Shown: positions 39,277 through 50,064, counted from the stretch's first letter. The stretch: 64,000 nt of DNA from an uncultured Litorivicinus sp. (GCA_902558075.1 CACECO010000003.1:1-64000), one strand, 5' to 3'. Made by a program: numbers and translations. The notes: generated by a model not told the origin, from the letters alone.

Positions 39277-40587
39277 TTGAAACCTATTTCTGTTGGCCTC
39301 GTAGGCCTCGGGATTGTTGCACAGGGTACCCTGAATGTACTCGCCAATAATCGTGATGAACTGGCGCGCCGGATCGGTCGCGAAATCAAAATCACCTATA
39401 TTGGTGCGCGGAGAGACCGCGACGGCGTGAATTTATCAGGTATCAAAGTAACCCGAGACTTAATGGATGTTGCCCGAGATCCTGATGTTGAAGTGTTTGT
39501 CGAACTAATTGGTGGGTGTGATTACGCCCGTGAATTGATCGAGGCAGCAATCGAGTCAGGCAAGCATGTCGTTACAGCGAACAAGGCGTTGATCGCAGAG
39601 TGTGGGAATGCGTTGTTCGAGAAAGCGCAGGCTAAGGGTGTGACAATTGCATTTGAAGCGTCTGTTGCCGGTGGAATCCCGGTAATCAAGGCATTACGTG
39701 AAGGTCTAGCGGCGAATCAAATTCATTGGCTTGCTGGAATAATAAATGGTACCGGTAACTTCATCCTGACTGAGATGCGCGACAAAGGGCGTGATTTTTC
39801 GGACATCTTGGCTGAGGCGCAAGAACTCGGCTACGCTGAAGCGGATCCGACATTCGATGTTGAGGGTATTGATGCCGCGCATAAGCTGAGCATTCTCGCG
39901 TCAATCGCATTTGGGATTCCGCTCAATTTTGATGCTGTATATACGCAGGGAATCTCTACTATCGATTTGATGGATCTTGATTATGCTGAAGAGCTTGGTT
40001 ATCGCATCAAGCACTTGGGTATTGCACGCCGCACAGAACGGGGCATTGAGATGCGAGTTCACCCCACATTGATTCCTGAATCACAGTTACTCGCGAATGT
40101 AAATGGCGTGATGAATGCAGTGGAGATTCATGGCGATGCGGTGGGCTCAACATTGCACTACGGACCTGGGGCGGGATCGCTGCCGACGGCCAGTGCTGTG
40201 GTCGCGGATTTGGTCGATGTTGCGCGAGTTTTGACAGCGGATCCGACCAATCGTGTTCCGCATTTAGCATTCCAGCCGAGTCATCTCAACGATCTGCCGA
40301 TCCTGCCAATTGAAGAGACGATCTGTCCGTTCTACATAAGGCTCTCAGTTCGTGATGAGATTGGAGTCCTTGCGCACATCACGCGAACGCTCGCCGATCA
40401 GAATGTGTCATTGGAAAGCATCATCCAGAAAGACGGAGTCGAGGGTGAGCCTGTCGCGTTGATTCTTTTAACTCACGCTGTCCGTGAGAAGGATGTCTTG
40501 GCGGCCTTTAGTTTGATTGAACAACAAACATTCGTTGATGGAAGTCCTGTCGTTCTCCGCTGTGAGGCTTTAGGGGGTGCTTTGTGA
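39277..40587 (+). CDS. hom: Homoserine dehydrogenase
   Basis: Reduces aspartate semialdehyde to homoserine for threonine and methionine. It has 436 residues: NAD(P)-binding GLVGLGIVAQGTLNVL at the start, catalytic region with GIINGTGNFILTEM and LGYAEADPTFDVEGIDAAHK, and a C-terminal ACT domain (about 350-425, FYIRLSVRDEIGVLAHITRTL) for feedback by threonine. No aspartokinase domain is fused. TTG start behind AAGGA. The stop overlaps the thrC GTG (GTGA). Confidence 0.95.
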   Translation: MKPISVGLVGLGIVAQGTLNVLANNRDELARRIGREIKITYIGARRDRDGVNLSGIKVTRDLMDVARDPDVEVFVELIGGCDYARELIEAAIESGKHVVTANKALIAECGNALFEKAQAKGVTIAFEASVAGGIPVIKALREGLAANQIHWLAGIINGTGNFILTEMRDKGRDFSDILAEAQELGYAEADPTFDVEGIDAAHKLSILASIAFGIPLNFDAVYTQGISTIDLMDLDYAEELGYRIKHLGIARRTERGIEMRVHPTLIPESQLLANVNGVMNAVEIHGDAVGSTLHYGPGAGSLPTASAVVADLVDVARVLTADPTNRVPHLAFQPSHLNDLPILPIEETICPFYIRLSVRDEIGVLAHITRTLADQNVSLESIIQKDGVEGEPVALILLTHAVREKDVLAAFSLIEQQTFVDGSPVVLRCEALGGAL

Positions 40588-41963
40588 AGTTTGTTTCGAC
40601 TCGAGGCCAAGCCCCTGTCTTAGGTTTTGATGACGTTGTACTGACCGGTCTTGCTTCTGATGGTGGACTCTATGTACCGGAATCACTGCCAACAATTTCT
40701 GAAGCAACACTGAGACATTGGCAATCACTCGCATACGACGAACTAGCGATCGTAGTGATGTGGCCATTCGTTGACGGATCCATGCCACGAGAGACTTTTG
40801 AGTCGATGGTGAAAGATGCCTACGGTTCATTTCGGCACTCAGCTATTGCGCCGACAAAACAACTCAGCCATGACACCTGGCTTCTCGAATTATTCCATGG
40901 GCCAACACTGGCCTTTAAAGATTTTGCACTCCAATTACTAGGGCGATTACTCGATTATTTCTTGGCCGAGCGTGGCGAGCGTGGCGTTGTGATGGGCGCA
41001 ACATCTGGTGACACCGGATCTGCTGCAATTGAAGGTGCTCGACATTCAGAGCACCTTGAAGTGGTTATCCTGCATCCATACCAACGCGTCAGTGAAGTCC
41101 AACGGCGACAGATGACAACAGTTTTGTCAGATAACGTACACAACGTGGCTGTGCGAGGGAACTTCGATGATTGTCAAGCGATCGTCAAAGCATCGTTTAT
41201 GGATCAAGCGTTCGTGAGTCCAAATCGTCTTTTGGCGGTCAACTCAATCAACCTTGCAAGAATCATGGCGCAGACGGTTTACTATATCTACTCCGGACTG
41301 CGATTAGGTGCTCTTGATCACGAGATCGCGTACAGCGTTCCATCGGCCAACTTTGGTGACGTGTTTGGCGGGTATCTCGCGAAACAGATGGGATTTCCAA
41401 TTGCACACTTCACAGTCGCTACTAACGCAAATGATGCTTTGGTGAGAGGGTTGGGTGGCGATTTATCCAGAAAGTCGTTGAAAAAGACATTGTCTCCTTC
41501 GATGGATATTATTGTTAGTTCAAATCTCGAACGTTTATTGTTCGATTTTCATGGACGTGATGGTTTGAAAATGGCGCAGGTGATGGAGTCATTCCAGGCT
41601 GGTGCGGTGCAGTTGGACAGCTCGGTTGTCGATCAAGCCAAAGCACTTTTTTCAGCGCATGCTGTTGATGATGAGCAAACTTGCGCCACCATCTCTCGAA
41701 TCTTCGAAGATACGGGCGAATTGATTGATCCACATACAGCGACAGGCGTTGACGCCCTGCGAGTCACGCCAAATGGAATGACGAAGGTTGTTTTGGCGAC
41801 AGCGCATCCAGCAAAATTTGCTGAAGCGGTTGAAAAAGCTGGTTTTGGTGAGGTACCACTACCCTCTGATATGAAAGATTTACTCCTGCGTGAAGAGCGC
41901 TATACCATTCTCGAGAACGACCTAAGTGATGTTCAATCATTTGTTCGTTCTGTGATGGGTTAG
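40584..41963 (+). CDS. thrC: Threonine synthase
   Basis: PLP enzyme converting O-phosphohomoserine to threonine. It has 459 residues, the long bacterial/fungal type. PLP lysine K112 lies in HGPTLAFKDFALQLLGR; MGATSGDTGSAAIEGAR is the phosphate-binding loop. N-terminal MKFVSTRGQAPVLGFDD is typical. The start is GTG, coupled to hom, and the TAG overlaps the recJ GTG by one base. Confidence 0.97.
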   Translation: MKFVSTRGQAPVLGFDDVVLTGLASDGGLYVPESLPTISEATLRHWQSLAYDELAIVVMWPFVDGSMPRETFESMVKDAYGSFRHSAIAPTKQLSHDTWLLELFHGPTLAFKDFALQLLGRLLDYFLAERGERGVVMGATSGDTGSAAIEGARHSEHLEVVILHPYQRVSEVQRRQMTTVLSDNVHNVAVRGNFDDCQAIVKASFMDQAFVSPNRLLAVNSINLARIMAQTVYYIYSGLRLGALDHEIAYSVPSANFGDVFGGYLAKQMGFPIAHFTVATNANDALVRGLGGDLSRKSLKKTLSPSMDIIVSSNLERLLFDFHGRDGLKMAQVMESFQAGAVQLDSSVVDQAKALFSAHAVDDEQTCATISRIFEDTGELIDPHTATGVDALRVTPNGMTKVVLATAHPAKFAEAVEKAGFGEVPLPSDMKDLLLREERYTILENDLSDVQSFVRSVMG

Positions 41964-43729
41964 TGCGCGAGTCGCGATCAATTGATGCCTCGGTTTTTGC
42001 TGAGGCCCGTTCTCGTGGCCTTGACCCTTTGATTGGCCGGATTGTTGCTGGCCGGATTACGAGTGACACTCCGTTAGAAGCAATTCTCGCCCCTCAACTT
42101 CGACATATTGCTCCGCCATCATTACTGACGGATATCCATCCTGCCGCAGAGCGGTTACAACAGGCTATCCTTCAAAACGAACGAATTGGCGTGTTAACGG
42201 ACTACGATGCAGACGGCTTAACAAGTCATGCTGTGATTATCGAATCACTGCTCCGCTTTGGTGTATCGAGACAAAAGCTCACACATTGGATTGGGCATCG
42301 GCTTGACGATGGGTATGGAATATCAGAAGCCTTAGTTGATCGGTTATTGGACAGTACACCATTACCAGAGCTTCTGATCTCGGCGGATTGCGGGTCATCT
42401 GATGAGGCACAGATCGCGAGACTTCAAGTTGTAGGGATCGACGTCATTGTGACCGATCATCATCAAGTTGCTGATCATGGTCCACCTCCGAGTGCCTACG
42501 CTGTTGTCAATCCAAATCGCGCAGATTGTCACTACCCTGATAAAGCAATTGCTGGTTGCATGGTATCATGGCTAGTGATGAGTCACGTTCGTCAAGGACT
42601 CATTGATCAGCAAGCGATCGCTGCGGATACGCCGAAGCTGGGCGATCTCTTCGACTATGTGGCTCTCGGTACTGTTGCTGATTGTGTTTCACTCGGTTCA
42701 AGCGAAACCAATCGAGCGATTGTGAAAGCCGGCCTCTCATTAATTCGAAAGCAACAGCGTCCGTGTTGGCAGGTAGCAGCATCACAATTGACTCGGTCAT
42801 CCCGAGAGATTAATGCAGATCTCCTAGCATTTCAGTTGGCGCCCCGATTGAATGCCCGTGGCCGGATTGATCATTCATTTCGAGGCTATGAATATCTTGT
42901 CGCAGAATCACTTGCCGAAGCGACCGATGCATTTCTTGATTTGGATGCGGACAATAAAACCCGTCGTATGATTGAGAAGGAAATGATTGAACAAGCCAAG
43001 CCACTGGCTCATCGGCAACATTTACATGGTGGATTGGTGTTGTGCGTCGTTCTGGAAACTGGTCACGCAGGTGTTCAAGGGATCGTAGCAAGCCGTTTGG
43101 TCGAGGCAGAAGGTCGTCCGTCAATTGTTCTGACCCCCGGAAATGAGCCGGCAATATTGACGGGCTCAATGCGCTCGATACCCGGTGTCGATGCCAAAAA
43201 ATTACTTGATATAGTGAACGCAAAGGTACCAGGGGCTCTGTCGCGATATGGTGGCCATACCGGCGCTTGTGGTCTGACCATCAGTAAAGACGCGCTTCCT
43301 GATTTCAGTCGTGAATTGCAAGAAATCTATAAAATGACCTATTCGCATATCGGGCCAAAACCTCGCTTTTTGATCGATGGAGAACTACTCCCCGAGCAAC
43401 TCAGCGTCACGTGGATCGAACAAATGGAGGCGCTTGGTCCATTCGGACGAGGCTTTGATCAACCTGTTTTTGTCGGAGTTTTTCAAGTTGTCGCGGTACG
43501 CCCCGTCGGGCAAGAGAAAATGCACCTGAGCTTGTCGTTGCTTATTGAAGGTCGCCAAGTTCGGGCGATTTGGTTTTCGGCTCTCGAACCGCATCAACCA
43601 GCGCCTTTCAACTTGGGTGATTGGATCGAGTGCGTTTACAGCCTCTCGATCAACACATTCCGTGGTCAGGAAGTCTCATTAACGATTCATCATGGAGAGC
43701 TGAAACAGAAAGGAAAAATGCATGTCTGA
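41963..43729 (+). CDS. recJ: Single-strand-specific 5'-3' exonuclease RecJ
   Basis: DHH-family nuclease for recombination and mismatch repair. It has 588 residues. Motifs: DYDADGLTSHA (I), SADCGSSDEA (II), VTDHHQVADH (III, DHH) and the DHHA1 region with RYGGHTGACGLTI. GTG start sharing a base with the thrC stop. Ends eight bases inside the next gene. In E. coli recJ precedes prfB directly; here 14 kb of other genes intervene. Confidence 0.96.
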   Translation: MRESRSIDASVFAEARSRGLDPLIGRIVAGRITSDTPLEAILAPQLRHIAPPSLLTDIHPAAERLQQAILQNERIGVLTDYDADGLTSHAVIIESLLRFGVSRQKLTHWIGHRLDDGYGISEALVDRLLDSTPLPELLISADCGSSDEAQIARLQVVGIDVIVTDHHQVADHGPPPSAYAVVNPNRADCHYPDKAIAGCMVSWLVMSHVRQGLIDQQAIAADTPKLGDLFDYVALGTVADCVSLGSSETNRAIVKAGLSLIRKQQRPCWQVAASQLTRSSREINADLLAFQLAPRLNARGRIDHSFRGYEYLVAESLAEATDAFLDLDADNKTRRMIEKEMIEQAKPLAHRQHLHGGLVLCVVLETGHAGVQGIVASRLVEAEGRPSIVLTPGNEPAILTGSMRSIPGVDAKKLLDIVNAKVPGALSRYGGHTGACGLTISKDALPDFSRELQEIYKMTYSHIGPKPRFLIDGELLPEQLSVTWIEQMEALGPFGRGFDQPVFVGVFQVVAVRPVGQEKMHLSLSLLIEGRQVRAIWFSALEPHQPAPFNLGDWIECVYSLSINTFRGQEVSLTIHHGELKQKGKMHV

Positions 43730-44456
43730 AGTGATTCTTTCTGTCACCGGTCTTGAGAAGTCCTATGATGAAGTAATAGCGGTTGCTGGTCTCGATTTTG
43801 AGATCGCAAAGGGTGAGTGTTTTGGGTTACTCGGACCCAATGGTGCGGGCAAAAGTACCACTCTTGCGATGCTCGAGGGGATGGAAGATCCTACGCAAGG
43901 AACCGTTCAATATTATGGCGGTCCGCGCCCGCCGGATTATCAAACCCGGGTTGGTATTCAGTTCCAGGCAACAGCCCTTCAAGATTTCTTAACACCCTTT
44001 GACAATCTCAAGTTATTCTCGAGTTTTTACGATGATCCGATCCCGATGGATCAATTGATCGATCAGTTCCGGTTGCAAGAATTTCTTCATCGAGACTCAC
44101 GACATCTCTCGGGTGGGCAAAGACAACGATTACTGCTCGCTCTAGCCCTTGTACATAATCCAGAAATTGTTTTTTTGGATGAGCCAACCACGGGTCTGGA
44201 CCCTCGATCCCGTCGCGATTTATGGGATGTGGTATCTGCTTTGAAAGCGGACGGCCGCACGCTGATTTTGACGACGCATTATATGGAAGAAGCTGAAATT
44301 CTATGTGACGAACTGGTGATTCTGTCCCATGGCAAAACGCTGCTCCAAGGCTCACCAAAACAACTCATTGCCGATGCTGGTGTTTCAGATTTAGATACAC
44401 TCTTCCTATCATTGACTGGCGAGACACTGGTTAAGACGCAGGAGGTGATTGATTGA
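43722..44456 (+). CDS. ABC-2 exporter ATP-binding protein
   Basis: 244-residue ATPase of a two-gene export system. Walker A GLLGPNGAGKSTT, Q-loop GIQFQATALQDFLT, signature LSGGQRQRLLLAL, Walker [13 protein letters not shown] and H-loop TTHYMEEAE are all intact. It overlaps recJ by eight bases and the permease by four. Cargo (drug, lipid or peptide) cannot be told. Confidence 0.93.
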   Translation: MSEVILSVTGLEKSYDEVIAVAGLDFEIAKGECFGLLGPNGAGKSTTLAMLEGMEDPTQGTVQYYGGPRPPDYQTRVGIQFQATALQDFLTPFDNLKLFSSFYDDPIPMDQLIDQFRLQEFLHRDSRHLSGGQRQRLLLALALVHNPEIVFLDEPTTGLDPRSRRDLWDVVSALKADGRTLILTTHYMEEAEILCDELVILSHGKTLLQGSPKQLIADAGVSDLDTLFLSLTGETLVKTQEVID

Positions 44457-45463
44457 TATCAATTATGCGATCCGTGCGACGAATGAAGGCAGTCTTTTTT
44501 GCGAGAAACCTCGAATATCTAAGAGATCGAGCAAGTTTTGGCTGGAATCTCGTCTTCCCCGTATTGATTGTTTTTGCACTGGCTGTAGTCTTTTCTGGAC
44601 CACCAAGAGCGTTATTTATTGTTACCGCAGTCACGTCAGATAGCCTCCCTGACCTTCTCGATTTCCCGGGCATTGAGACCATCAGTTCAGACCGTAGCAA
44701 AGCACTTGATCGGCTGTCTCGACAACAGACAGATTTGGTCGTTGAGGTGGTTGAGGATTCTGTTCTTTATTGGGTGAACGGAAACTCTGCTTCAGGTGCG
44801 ATTTTGGAGCTCCTTCTCGAATACACCGAATCAAGACCGCTCGAACGTGGTGAAACTGACGGTGAAGCGATTCGATATGTGGACTGGGTTGTACCCGGCA
44901 TTCTCGGGATGAATATGATGTATAGCGCGTTATGGGGAGTTGGCTATGTGGTTGTTCGTTATCGACAATCAGGTTATTTAAGACGTTTAAAGGCGACACC
45001 GCTGACAAAATTTGAATTCCTCTCAGCTCAGGTTCTTTCGCGATTATTGGTCACTTTGACTGCAAGCGCAATTGTGTTTGTGGGGACGAACCTGATTTTA
45101 GATTACAAAATGGTCGGGAGTCTTGGACTCTTGTTTTTGATCGCTTTGGTGGGTGGCCTGGCAATGATTACCTTGGGACTTGCGATTGCATGTCGAACTG
45201 AGAGCAAGGAGTTTGCTGATGGATTGTTGAATGCCATTACATTCCCGATGCTACTCTTATCGGATGTTTGGTTTTCACTCGATGGATCACCCCATTGGGT
45301 TCAGATAATCGCGCAAGTTTTGCCTCTGACACATGTATTGGAGGCGGCACGTGCTGTGATGCTAGACGACGCTGGGATGGCTGATATTACGATTCATCTC
45401 GCAATCCTTGTCGGGTTCTGTACTGTTGGTATGGCGCTAAGTATTAAACTCTTTAAATGGTAA
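44453..45463 (+). CDS. ABC-2 type permease
   Basis: 336-residue membrane partner of the preceding ATPase. An N-terminal helix (about 28-50), a soluble stretch of about 120 residues, then five helices (about 150-335) as usual for ABC-2 exporters. The start is TTG, supported by GGAGG at 44441-44445 and by overlap with the ATPase stop. Confidence 0.9.
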   Translation: MISIMRSVRRMKAVFFARNLEYLRDRASFGWNLVFPVLIVFALAVVFSGPPRALFIVTAVTSDSLPDLLDFPGIETISSDRSKALDRLSRQQTDLVVEVVEDSVLYWVNGNSASGAILELLLEYTESRPLERGETDGEAIRYVDWVVPGILGMNMMYSALWGVGYVVVRYRQSGYLRRLKATPLTKFEFLSAQVLSRLLVTLTASAIVFVGTNLILDYKMVGSLGLLFLIALVGGLAMITLGLAIACRTESKEFADGLLNAITFPMLLLSDVWFSLDGSPHWVQIIAQVLPLTHVLEAARAVMLDDAGMADITIHLAILVGFCTVGMALSIKLFKW

Positions 45464-45467
45464 TGAA

Positions 45468-46202
45468 ATGACACAGTCTGCATTGATCCAAGGAGGCTCA
45501 GGTGGCTTGGGACGGGCCTTAGTGAACCGGATTCTTCGGTCCAATCAGTTTGATCAAGTTGTCGTGACGGGGCGTGACATCCATAAAATCGATTCAAGAG
45601 ATCCGCGTGTCATACCGATCGAACTTGACCTTTTATCTGATCAATCAGTTGTCGATGCAGCGACAGCACTTGCATCGCAGATCGACAAACTCAATCTAGT
45701 CGTGACCACTGCCGGGATTTTGCAAAATGAATCGCTTGGTTTAAAGCCCGAAAAAAAACTCACAGATCTTACCCGGTCGAATTTGGAAACGGTGTTTTCC
45801 GTGAATTGCTTTGGACCATTTCTTTGGTATGCCGCGCTTGGTCGTTTGATTCGTCATCGAGACCCAATGACCATAGCGACTTTATCAGCTCGAGTCGCAT
45901 CCATTAGCGATAATCGGTTGGGTGGTTGGCACAGTTATCGTGCAAGTAAAACTGCACAAAATATGCTGACAAAGAATTTGAGTTTGGAGCTTTCGAGAAC
46001 CAATCCAAATGCGATCGTGGTCGGCCTACATCCGGGGACAGTTGATACTGATCTCTCAAAACCGTTTCAGGCTGGGGTTGATCCCCATCGATTATTCACT
46101 ACGGAACAGTCGGCCGGATATCTGTGGGATGTTCTGAATGAGCTAACACCAGAGCGATCAGGTCAGGTAATAGCCTGGGACGGCAAAACAATAATACCAT
46201 AG
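45468..46202 (+). CDS. SDR-family oxidoreductase (C-factor-like)
   Basis: Short-chain dehydrogenase, 244 residues. Cofactor loop GGSGGLGRALV (9-19), NAG equivalent TTAGILQN, catalytic YxxxK in WHSYRASKTAQN, and the HPGTVDTDLSKPF stretch typical of the CsgA/C-factor subgroup. It begins four bases after the permease stop, so likely cotranscribed with the exporter. Substrate unknown. Confidence 0.88.
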   Translation: MTQSALIQGGSGGLGRALVNRILRSNQFDQVVVTGRDIHKIDSRDPRVIPIELDLLSDQSVVDAATALASQIDKLNLVVTTAGILQNESLGLKPEKKLTDLTRSNLETVFSVNCFGPFLWYAALGRLIRHRDPMTIATLSARVASISDNRLGGWHSYRASKTAQNMLTKNLSLELSRTNPNAIVVGLHPGTVDTDLSKPFQAGVDPHRLFTTEQSAGYLWDVLNELTPERSGQVIAWDGKTIIP

Positions 46203-46216
46203 GGTAACGCAGTCGA

Positions 46217-46645
46217 TTATTCTACGGTCGATTGGGTGAGATTGGAGTGTTTCATCCACTCAAAATTATTGATCGTATACTTCCCGGCACCACTCAATCC
46301 AACAGCGATAGCCAACGTGACAATTAGCATGGAAAATTCCCAGCCACCTTCCTTGGCTGAAAATACCCAGTTATCACCAAGGTGCATCTTAGTGGCACCG
46401 ATCAGGTTTGGTAGTGAAACCCATGCCGCTAAGCGAGTGAATGCGCTAAGGATTAAGGCGATGCTTCCAAGAATTTCGCCCCCGATAAGAAGGCATGCAG
46501 CGATTGCGGGAAGTTCAATAGTTGCAAAAAATCCAATTGTGCCGTAAATCGTAAAGGTCTCGACCTTTAAAAAGTAGCCGTGCGCAAACGAAATCATCCC
46601 AAGGGCAATACGCGTAATCGTTAGTTCAAGTGCTTGATTCAACAT
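46217..46645 (-). CDS. DoxX-family membrane protein
   Basis: 142 residues with four hydrophobic helices of the DoxX type (IALGMISFAHGYFLKVETF, LPAIAACLLIGGEILGS, TRLAAWVSLPNLIGATKMH). DoxX members occur with quinone or redox enzymes and respond to oxidative or thiol stress. Divergent from the LysR gene, with an AGGAGAC site and a dyad between the two. Confidence 0.85.
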   Translation of the reverse strand: MLNQALELTITRIALGMISFAHGYFLKVETFTIYGTIGFFATIELPAIAACLLIGGEILGSIALILSAFTRLAAWVSLPNLIGATKMHLGDNWVFSAKEGGWEFSMLIVTLAIAVGLSGAGKYTINNFEWMKHSNLTQSTVE

Positions 46646-46687
46646 GGTTGTCTCCTGTGTTTCATGTTGAGCAAATAATGACTACGA

Positions 46688-46705
46688 CATTTATGGAATT
46701 AAATG
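46688..46705. promoter_or_regulatory. LysR-type operator candidate
   Basis: CATTTA-TGGAAT-TAAATG, a 6-bp dyad with a 6-base centre containing a T-N11-A core, in the 134-base gap between doxX-like and lysR-like genes. LysR regulators usually act on the divergent neighbour through such sites. Confidence 0.5.
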
Positions 46706-46779
46706 ACGGAAAAAACACTTGTTTAATCCTTTTTTGGAACTAATGACGAAGGGAGAATCCGGAATCTAAAGGAGAGTTT

Positions 46780-47667
46780 ATGGATCGTCTATCGCGCGTG
46801 CCAATTTTTGTCGCTGTGGCCCGTCATGGAAGTTTCGCAGAGGCAGCTCGTCGATTAGGAATGACCGGGTCCGCAGTAAGCAAACAAGTTCAGCGCTTAG
46901 AAAATGATCTCGGTGTCCGACTATTCCATCGAACAACCCGTCAGCTCAGTCTAACTGACGAAGGCTCATTCCTTTTCGAGCGCTCAGCTCCTTTGGTTGA
47001 AGGAATCGAGGAGGTGGGTGAAATGCTCGCTGGTCGGAAAGCGAAGCCAGAGGGCTCGCTTCGGATTTCTGCTCCCGTCGCGCTCGCTCAGCGCGTACTC
47101 AAAGACCCACTCACCGCATTCGTCTCGCATCATCCAGGAATTAATTTGCATGTCGAGCTGTCAGATCGATTTGTTGATCTAGTTGGCGAGGGGTTCGACT
47201 TAGCGATACGCATTGGTCACTTGGAGGATTCGTCTTTGGTTGCTCGTCGGCTATCAGATGTTCCGATGGTTCTTGTTGGTGCTCCGATTTTATTGGCTGA
47301 GTATGGGACCCCAACTACTCCTGACGATCTCGTTGATATTCCTTTTATTCATTATGCATCGGAGCGCGTTGTACAACGGTTAAAACTCCGACGTGGTAAT
47401 GAGGAGCCAGTGCAAGTCATGACACAAGCGAAGCTGTCAACAAACAATGATCAAATGATGGTGTCTTTTGCACGAGCGGGTCAGGGGCTCATTTTGCTTC
47501 CTCAGTTTATGGTAGAGATCGAACTGGAGGATGGACGGTTACGTGAAGTATTGCCAGACTACCGGGTATTTCCTGAGCGAAAACTGTATGCCGTCTTTCC
47601 TCATGGTCGGCACTTGCCGCTGAAAACACGTGCGTTGATTGATTTTTTAGTTGATGAACTTGCATAA
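46780..47667 (+). CDS. LysR-family transcriptional regulator
   Basis: 295 residues. Winged helix-turn-helix at 1-60 (FAEAARRLGMTGSAVSKQVQRLE), then a two-lobed effector domain. The effector domain pattern (GSLRISAPVALAQRVL, LAIRIGHLEDSSLVARRL) is that of the group common near redox genes. Divergent from the DoxX gene, its likely target. Strong AAGGAGAG site. Confidence 0.92.
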   Translation: MDRLSRVPIFVAVARHGSFAEAARRLGMTGSAVSKQVQRLENDLGVRLFHRTTRQLSLTDEGSFLFERSAPLVEGIEEVGEMLAGRKAKPEGSLRISAPVALAQRVLKDPLTAFVSHHPGINLHVELSDRFVDLVGEGFDLAIRIGHLEDSSLVARRLSDVPMVLVGAPILLAEYGTPTTPDDLVDIPFIHYASERVVQRLKLRRGNEEPVQVMTQAKLSTNNDQMMVSFARAGQGLILLPQFMVEIELEDGRLREVLPDYRVFPERKLYAVFPHGRHLPLKTRALIDFLVDELA

Positions 47668-47695
47668 AAAAACCCGAGTGGCTAGGGCTCGGGTT
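47666..47695 (-). terminator. Terminator of maeB
   Basis: On the minus strand AACCCGAG, a 9-base loop and CTCGGGTT are followed by a run of T residues that runs into the last codon of convergent lysR. A classic intrinsic terminator 22 bases after the maeB stop. Confidence 0.88.
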
Positions 47696-47716
47696 ATCAG
47701 TGGCGAAGACAGGGGT

Positions 47717-49990
47717 TTAGTCGTCGGTACGATTGACATTAGCGAGGGCAACCGCAGCCATATTAAAGATACCCCGTGGAGAATTGGATGCGGTAGCAAC
47801 GTGCGCTTCCTTATCGAGACCCAATAACAGTGGCCCGACGGTAACGCCGTTACCCAAAACTTTGAGTAGATTCCTCGCGATGTTGGCTGAGTCCAAATTT
47901 GGACAAATCAGCAAATTGGCTTTTCCTGTTAGCTTAGTGGTAGGGAGAAGATCGAGACGGACTTTCTCGTCCAACGCTGCATCTGCATGCATTTCACCGT
48001 CAGCTTCGATACCTGGATAACGCTCCATAAACATTGCAGTAGCTTCACGAACCTTAGCTGCAGAAGTTGTATTCTGGGAGCCAAAATTTGAGTGTGAGAG
48101 GAATGCTGCCTTTGGTTGAATGCCAAACCTCCGGATTTCGTCGGCAGCAAGTTTCCCTAGTTCGCAAAGCTGCTCGGCCGTCGGATCAAAATTTACGTGG
48201 GTGTCGGTTAGGAAGATCGTTCCTTGTTGCAAAATCAATACAGTTAGAGCACCAACGACAGGCGAACCCTTCCTGCGTCCAATAATCTCTTCTGTAAGCA
48301 GAAGGTGCTTGCTGTAGCTCCCAAAGGTTCCACAGAGCATCGCGTCAGCGTCGCCGCGATGGAGCAACATTGAGGCGAGCACCGTGGTGTTTGCGCGAAC
48401 GCGTGTTTGCGCAGCCTTTGGAGTCATGCCCTGACGTGCCGTTAGCGTGTGGTATTCTTCACCGATGGGCGTAATGACTACATCATCCAAGTTGTCGATG
48501 ATATGGAAGTCCTTATCCGCTTCTATTGAAAGCCCCATGGACCTGATTTTGTCTATGATCACTTTGCGACGGCCAACGAGTGTCACATCAGCAAGATTTT
48601 CTGAAACGATCAGCTGGCAAGCTTGAAGCATTTTTCCGCCTTCGCCTTCAGCCAACACCAATCGGCGCTTTGTTGCGCGTGCCGCTTCAAACATCGGCTT
48701 CATCAACATGCCTGAGCGGAATACGAAACGACTCAAATCGTCACGGTACGCTTCTAAATCCTCGATAGGGCGTGTTGCAACACCGGATTTTTCCGCAGCA
48801 AGAGCGACTCCGGGTGGAATTTCCATGATCAAACGTGGATCGAATGGCTTTGGAATTAAATATTCTGGACCGAATGTAAGCTGTTCGCCTTGATAGGTAT
48901 TTAACACTTCGTCTGATGGTGGCGAATGAACCATCGCTGCAATGGCTTCGGCACATGCTGCCTTCATCCCTTCATTGATGACTGTGGCGCCACAATCCAA
49001 TGCGCCGCGGAATAGGAACGGGAAGCAGAGAACGTTGTTGACCTGGTTTGGGTAATCAGAGCGGCCAGTTGCTATTAAGGCATCGGGGCGAACCTCTTTG
49101 ATAAGCTCTGGCATGAGCTCTGGCGTTGGATTCGCCAGTGCGAAAATGACCGGACGGTCCGCCATTTTCTTAACGTCGTTTTGATCAATAACGCCGGGTA
49201 CAGACAGACCCAGGAACGCGTCCGCTCCAACGATGGCTTCCTTCAGTGTTTTCAGATCAGTTTCTTTCGCATATTGCGTCTTATACTTATCCATCGGCTT
49301 TTCACGGCCAACACGCAGAACACCGTGTTGGTCGCACACCGTAATATTATTTTGTTTCACCCCTAGCGTCTTCAACATGTTTAAGCACGCTTGCGCAGCC
49401 GCACCCGCGCCCGAGCAAACGAGTTTGATTTCACCCATGTCCTTGCCGAGGTAACGCATCGCATTGAGCATGCCTGCGCCTACCACGATGGCAGTCCCAT
49501 GCTGATCGTCATGGAACACCGGGATATTCATTTTCTCACGAAGACGTGTCTCGATTTCAAAACACTGTGGTGCTTTGATGTCTTCCAGGTTGATTCCGCC
49601 AAAGGACGGTTCAAGCGCTGATACCACGTCGCAGAATCGATCTACATCAGGTGTGTCAACTTCGATGTCGATCGAGTTAATGTTGGCAAATTTTTTAAAA
49701 AGTACTGATTTGCCTTCCATAACTGGCTTCGAAGCGAGTGGTCCGATTGCACCAAGGCCCAGAACTGCTGTTCCATTCGTGATCACAGCAACCATGTTGC
49801 CTCGAGCAGTTAATTCAGCAGCCTTATTGGGATCATCTGCGATTTCTGTACATGCATACGCGACGCCTGGGCTGTATGCCAGTGCTAAATCCCGTTGGGT
49901 CGCCATCGGTTTAGTTGCTGCGATCTCTAATTTTCCGGCAGGCTCAGCACGGTGATACCGCAACGCCGCTTCACGAAGATCCTTCGACAT
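47717..49990 (-). CDS. maeB: NADP-dependent malic enzyme, MaeB type
   Basis: Oxidatively decarboxylates malate to pyruvate, giving NADPH. From [17 protein letters not shown] it has 757 residues (E. coli 759). N-terminal malic domain ([36 protein letters not shown]), NAD-binding domain, and a C-terminal phosphotransacetylase-like domain (from about 430) thought to be regulatory and not catalytic. The upstream in-frame ATG was rejected because the family starts here. Confidence 0.96.
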   Translation of the reverse strand: MSKDLREAALRYHRAEPAGKLEIAATKPMATQRDLALAYSPGVAYACTEIADDPNKAAELTARGNMVAVITNGTAVLGLGAIGPLASKPVMEGKSVLFKKFANINSIDIEVDTPDVDRFCDVVSALEPSFGGINLEDIKAPQCFEIETRLREKMNIPVFHDDQHGTAIVVGAGMLNAMRYLGKDMGEIKLVCSGAGAAAQACLNMLKTLGVKQNNITVCDQHGVLRVGREKPMDKYKTQYAKETDLKTLKEAIVGADAFLGLSVPGVIDQNDVKKMADRPVIFALANPTPELMPELIKEVRPDALIATGRSDYPNQVNNVLCFPFLFRGALDCGATVINEGMKAACAEAIAAMVHSPPSDEVLNTYQGEQLTFGPEYLIPKPFDPRLIMEIPPGVALAAEKSGVATRPIEDLEAYRDDLSRFVFRSGMLMKPMFEAARATKRRLVLAEGEGGKMLQACQLIVSENLADVTLVGRRKVIIDKIRSMGLSIEADKDFHIIDNLDDVVITPIGEEYHTLTARQGMTPKAAQTRVRANTTVLASMLLHRGDADAMLCGTFGSYSKHLLLTEEIIGRRKGSPVVGALTVLILQQGTIFLTDTHVNFDPTAEQLCELGKLAADEIRRFGIQPKAAFLSHSNFGSQNTTSAAKVREATAMFMERYPGIEADGEMHADAALDEKVRLDLLPTTKLTGKANLLICPNLDSANIARNLLKVLGNGVTVGPLLLGLDKEAHVATASNSPRGIFNMAAVALANVNRTDD

Positions 49991-50064
49991 AGAAATGATA
50001 CCCAATCTGTGGTGGGGTGTGTTTGAGGTAGTGTAACGCACTTGGCAAATTAGTTAAGAGGATA

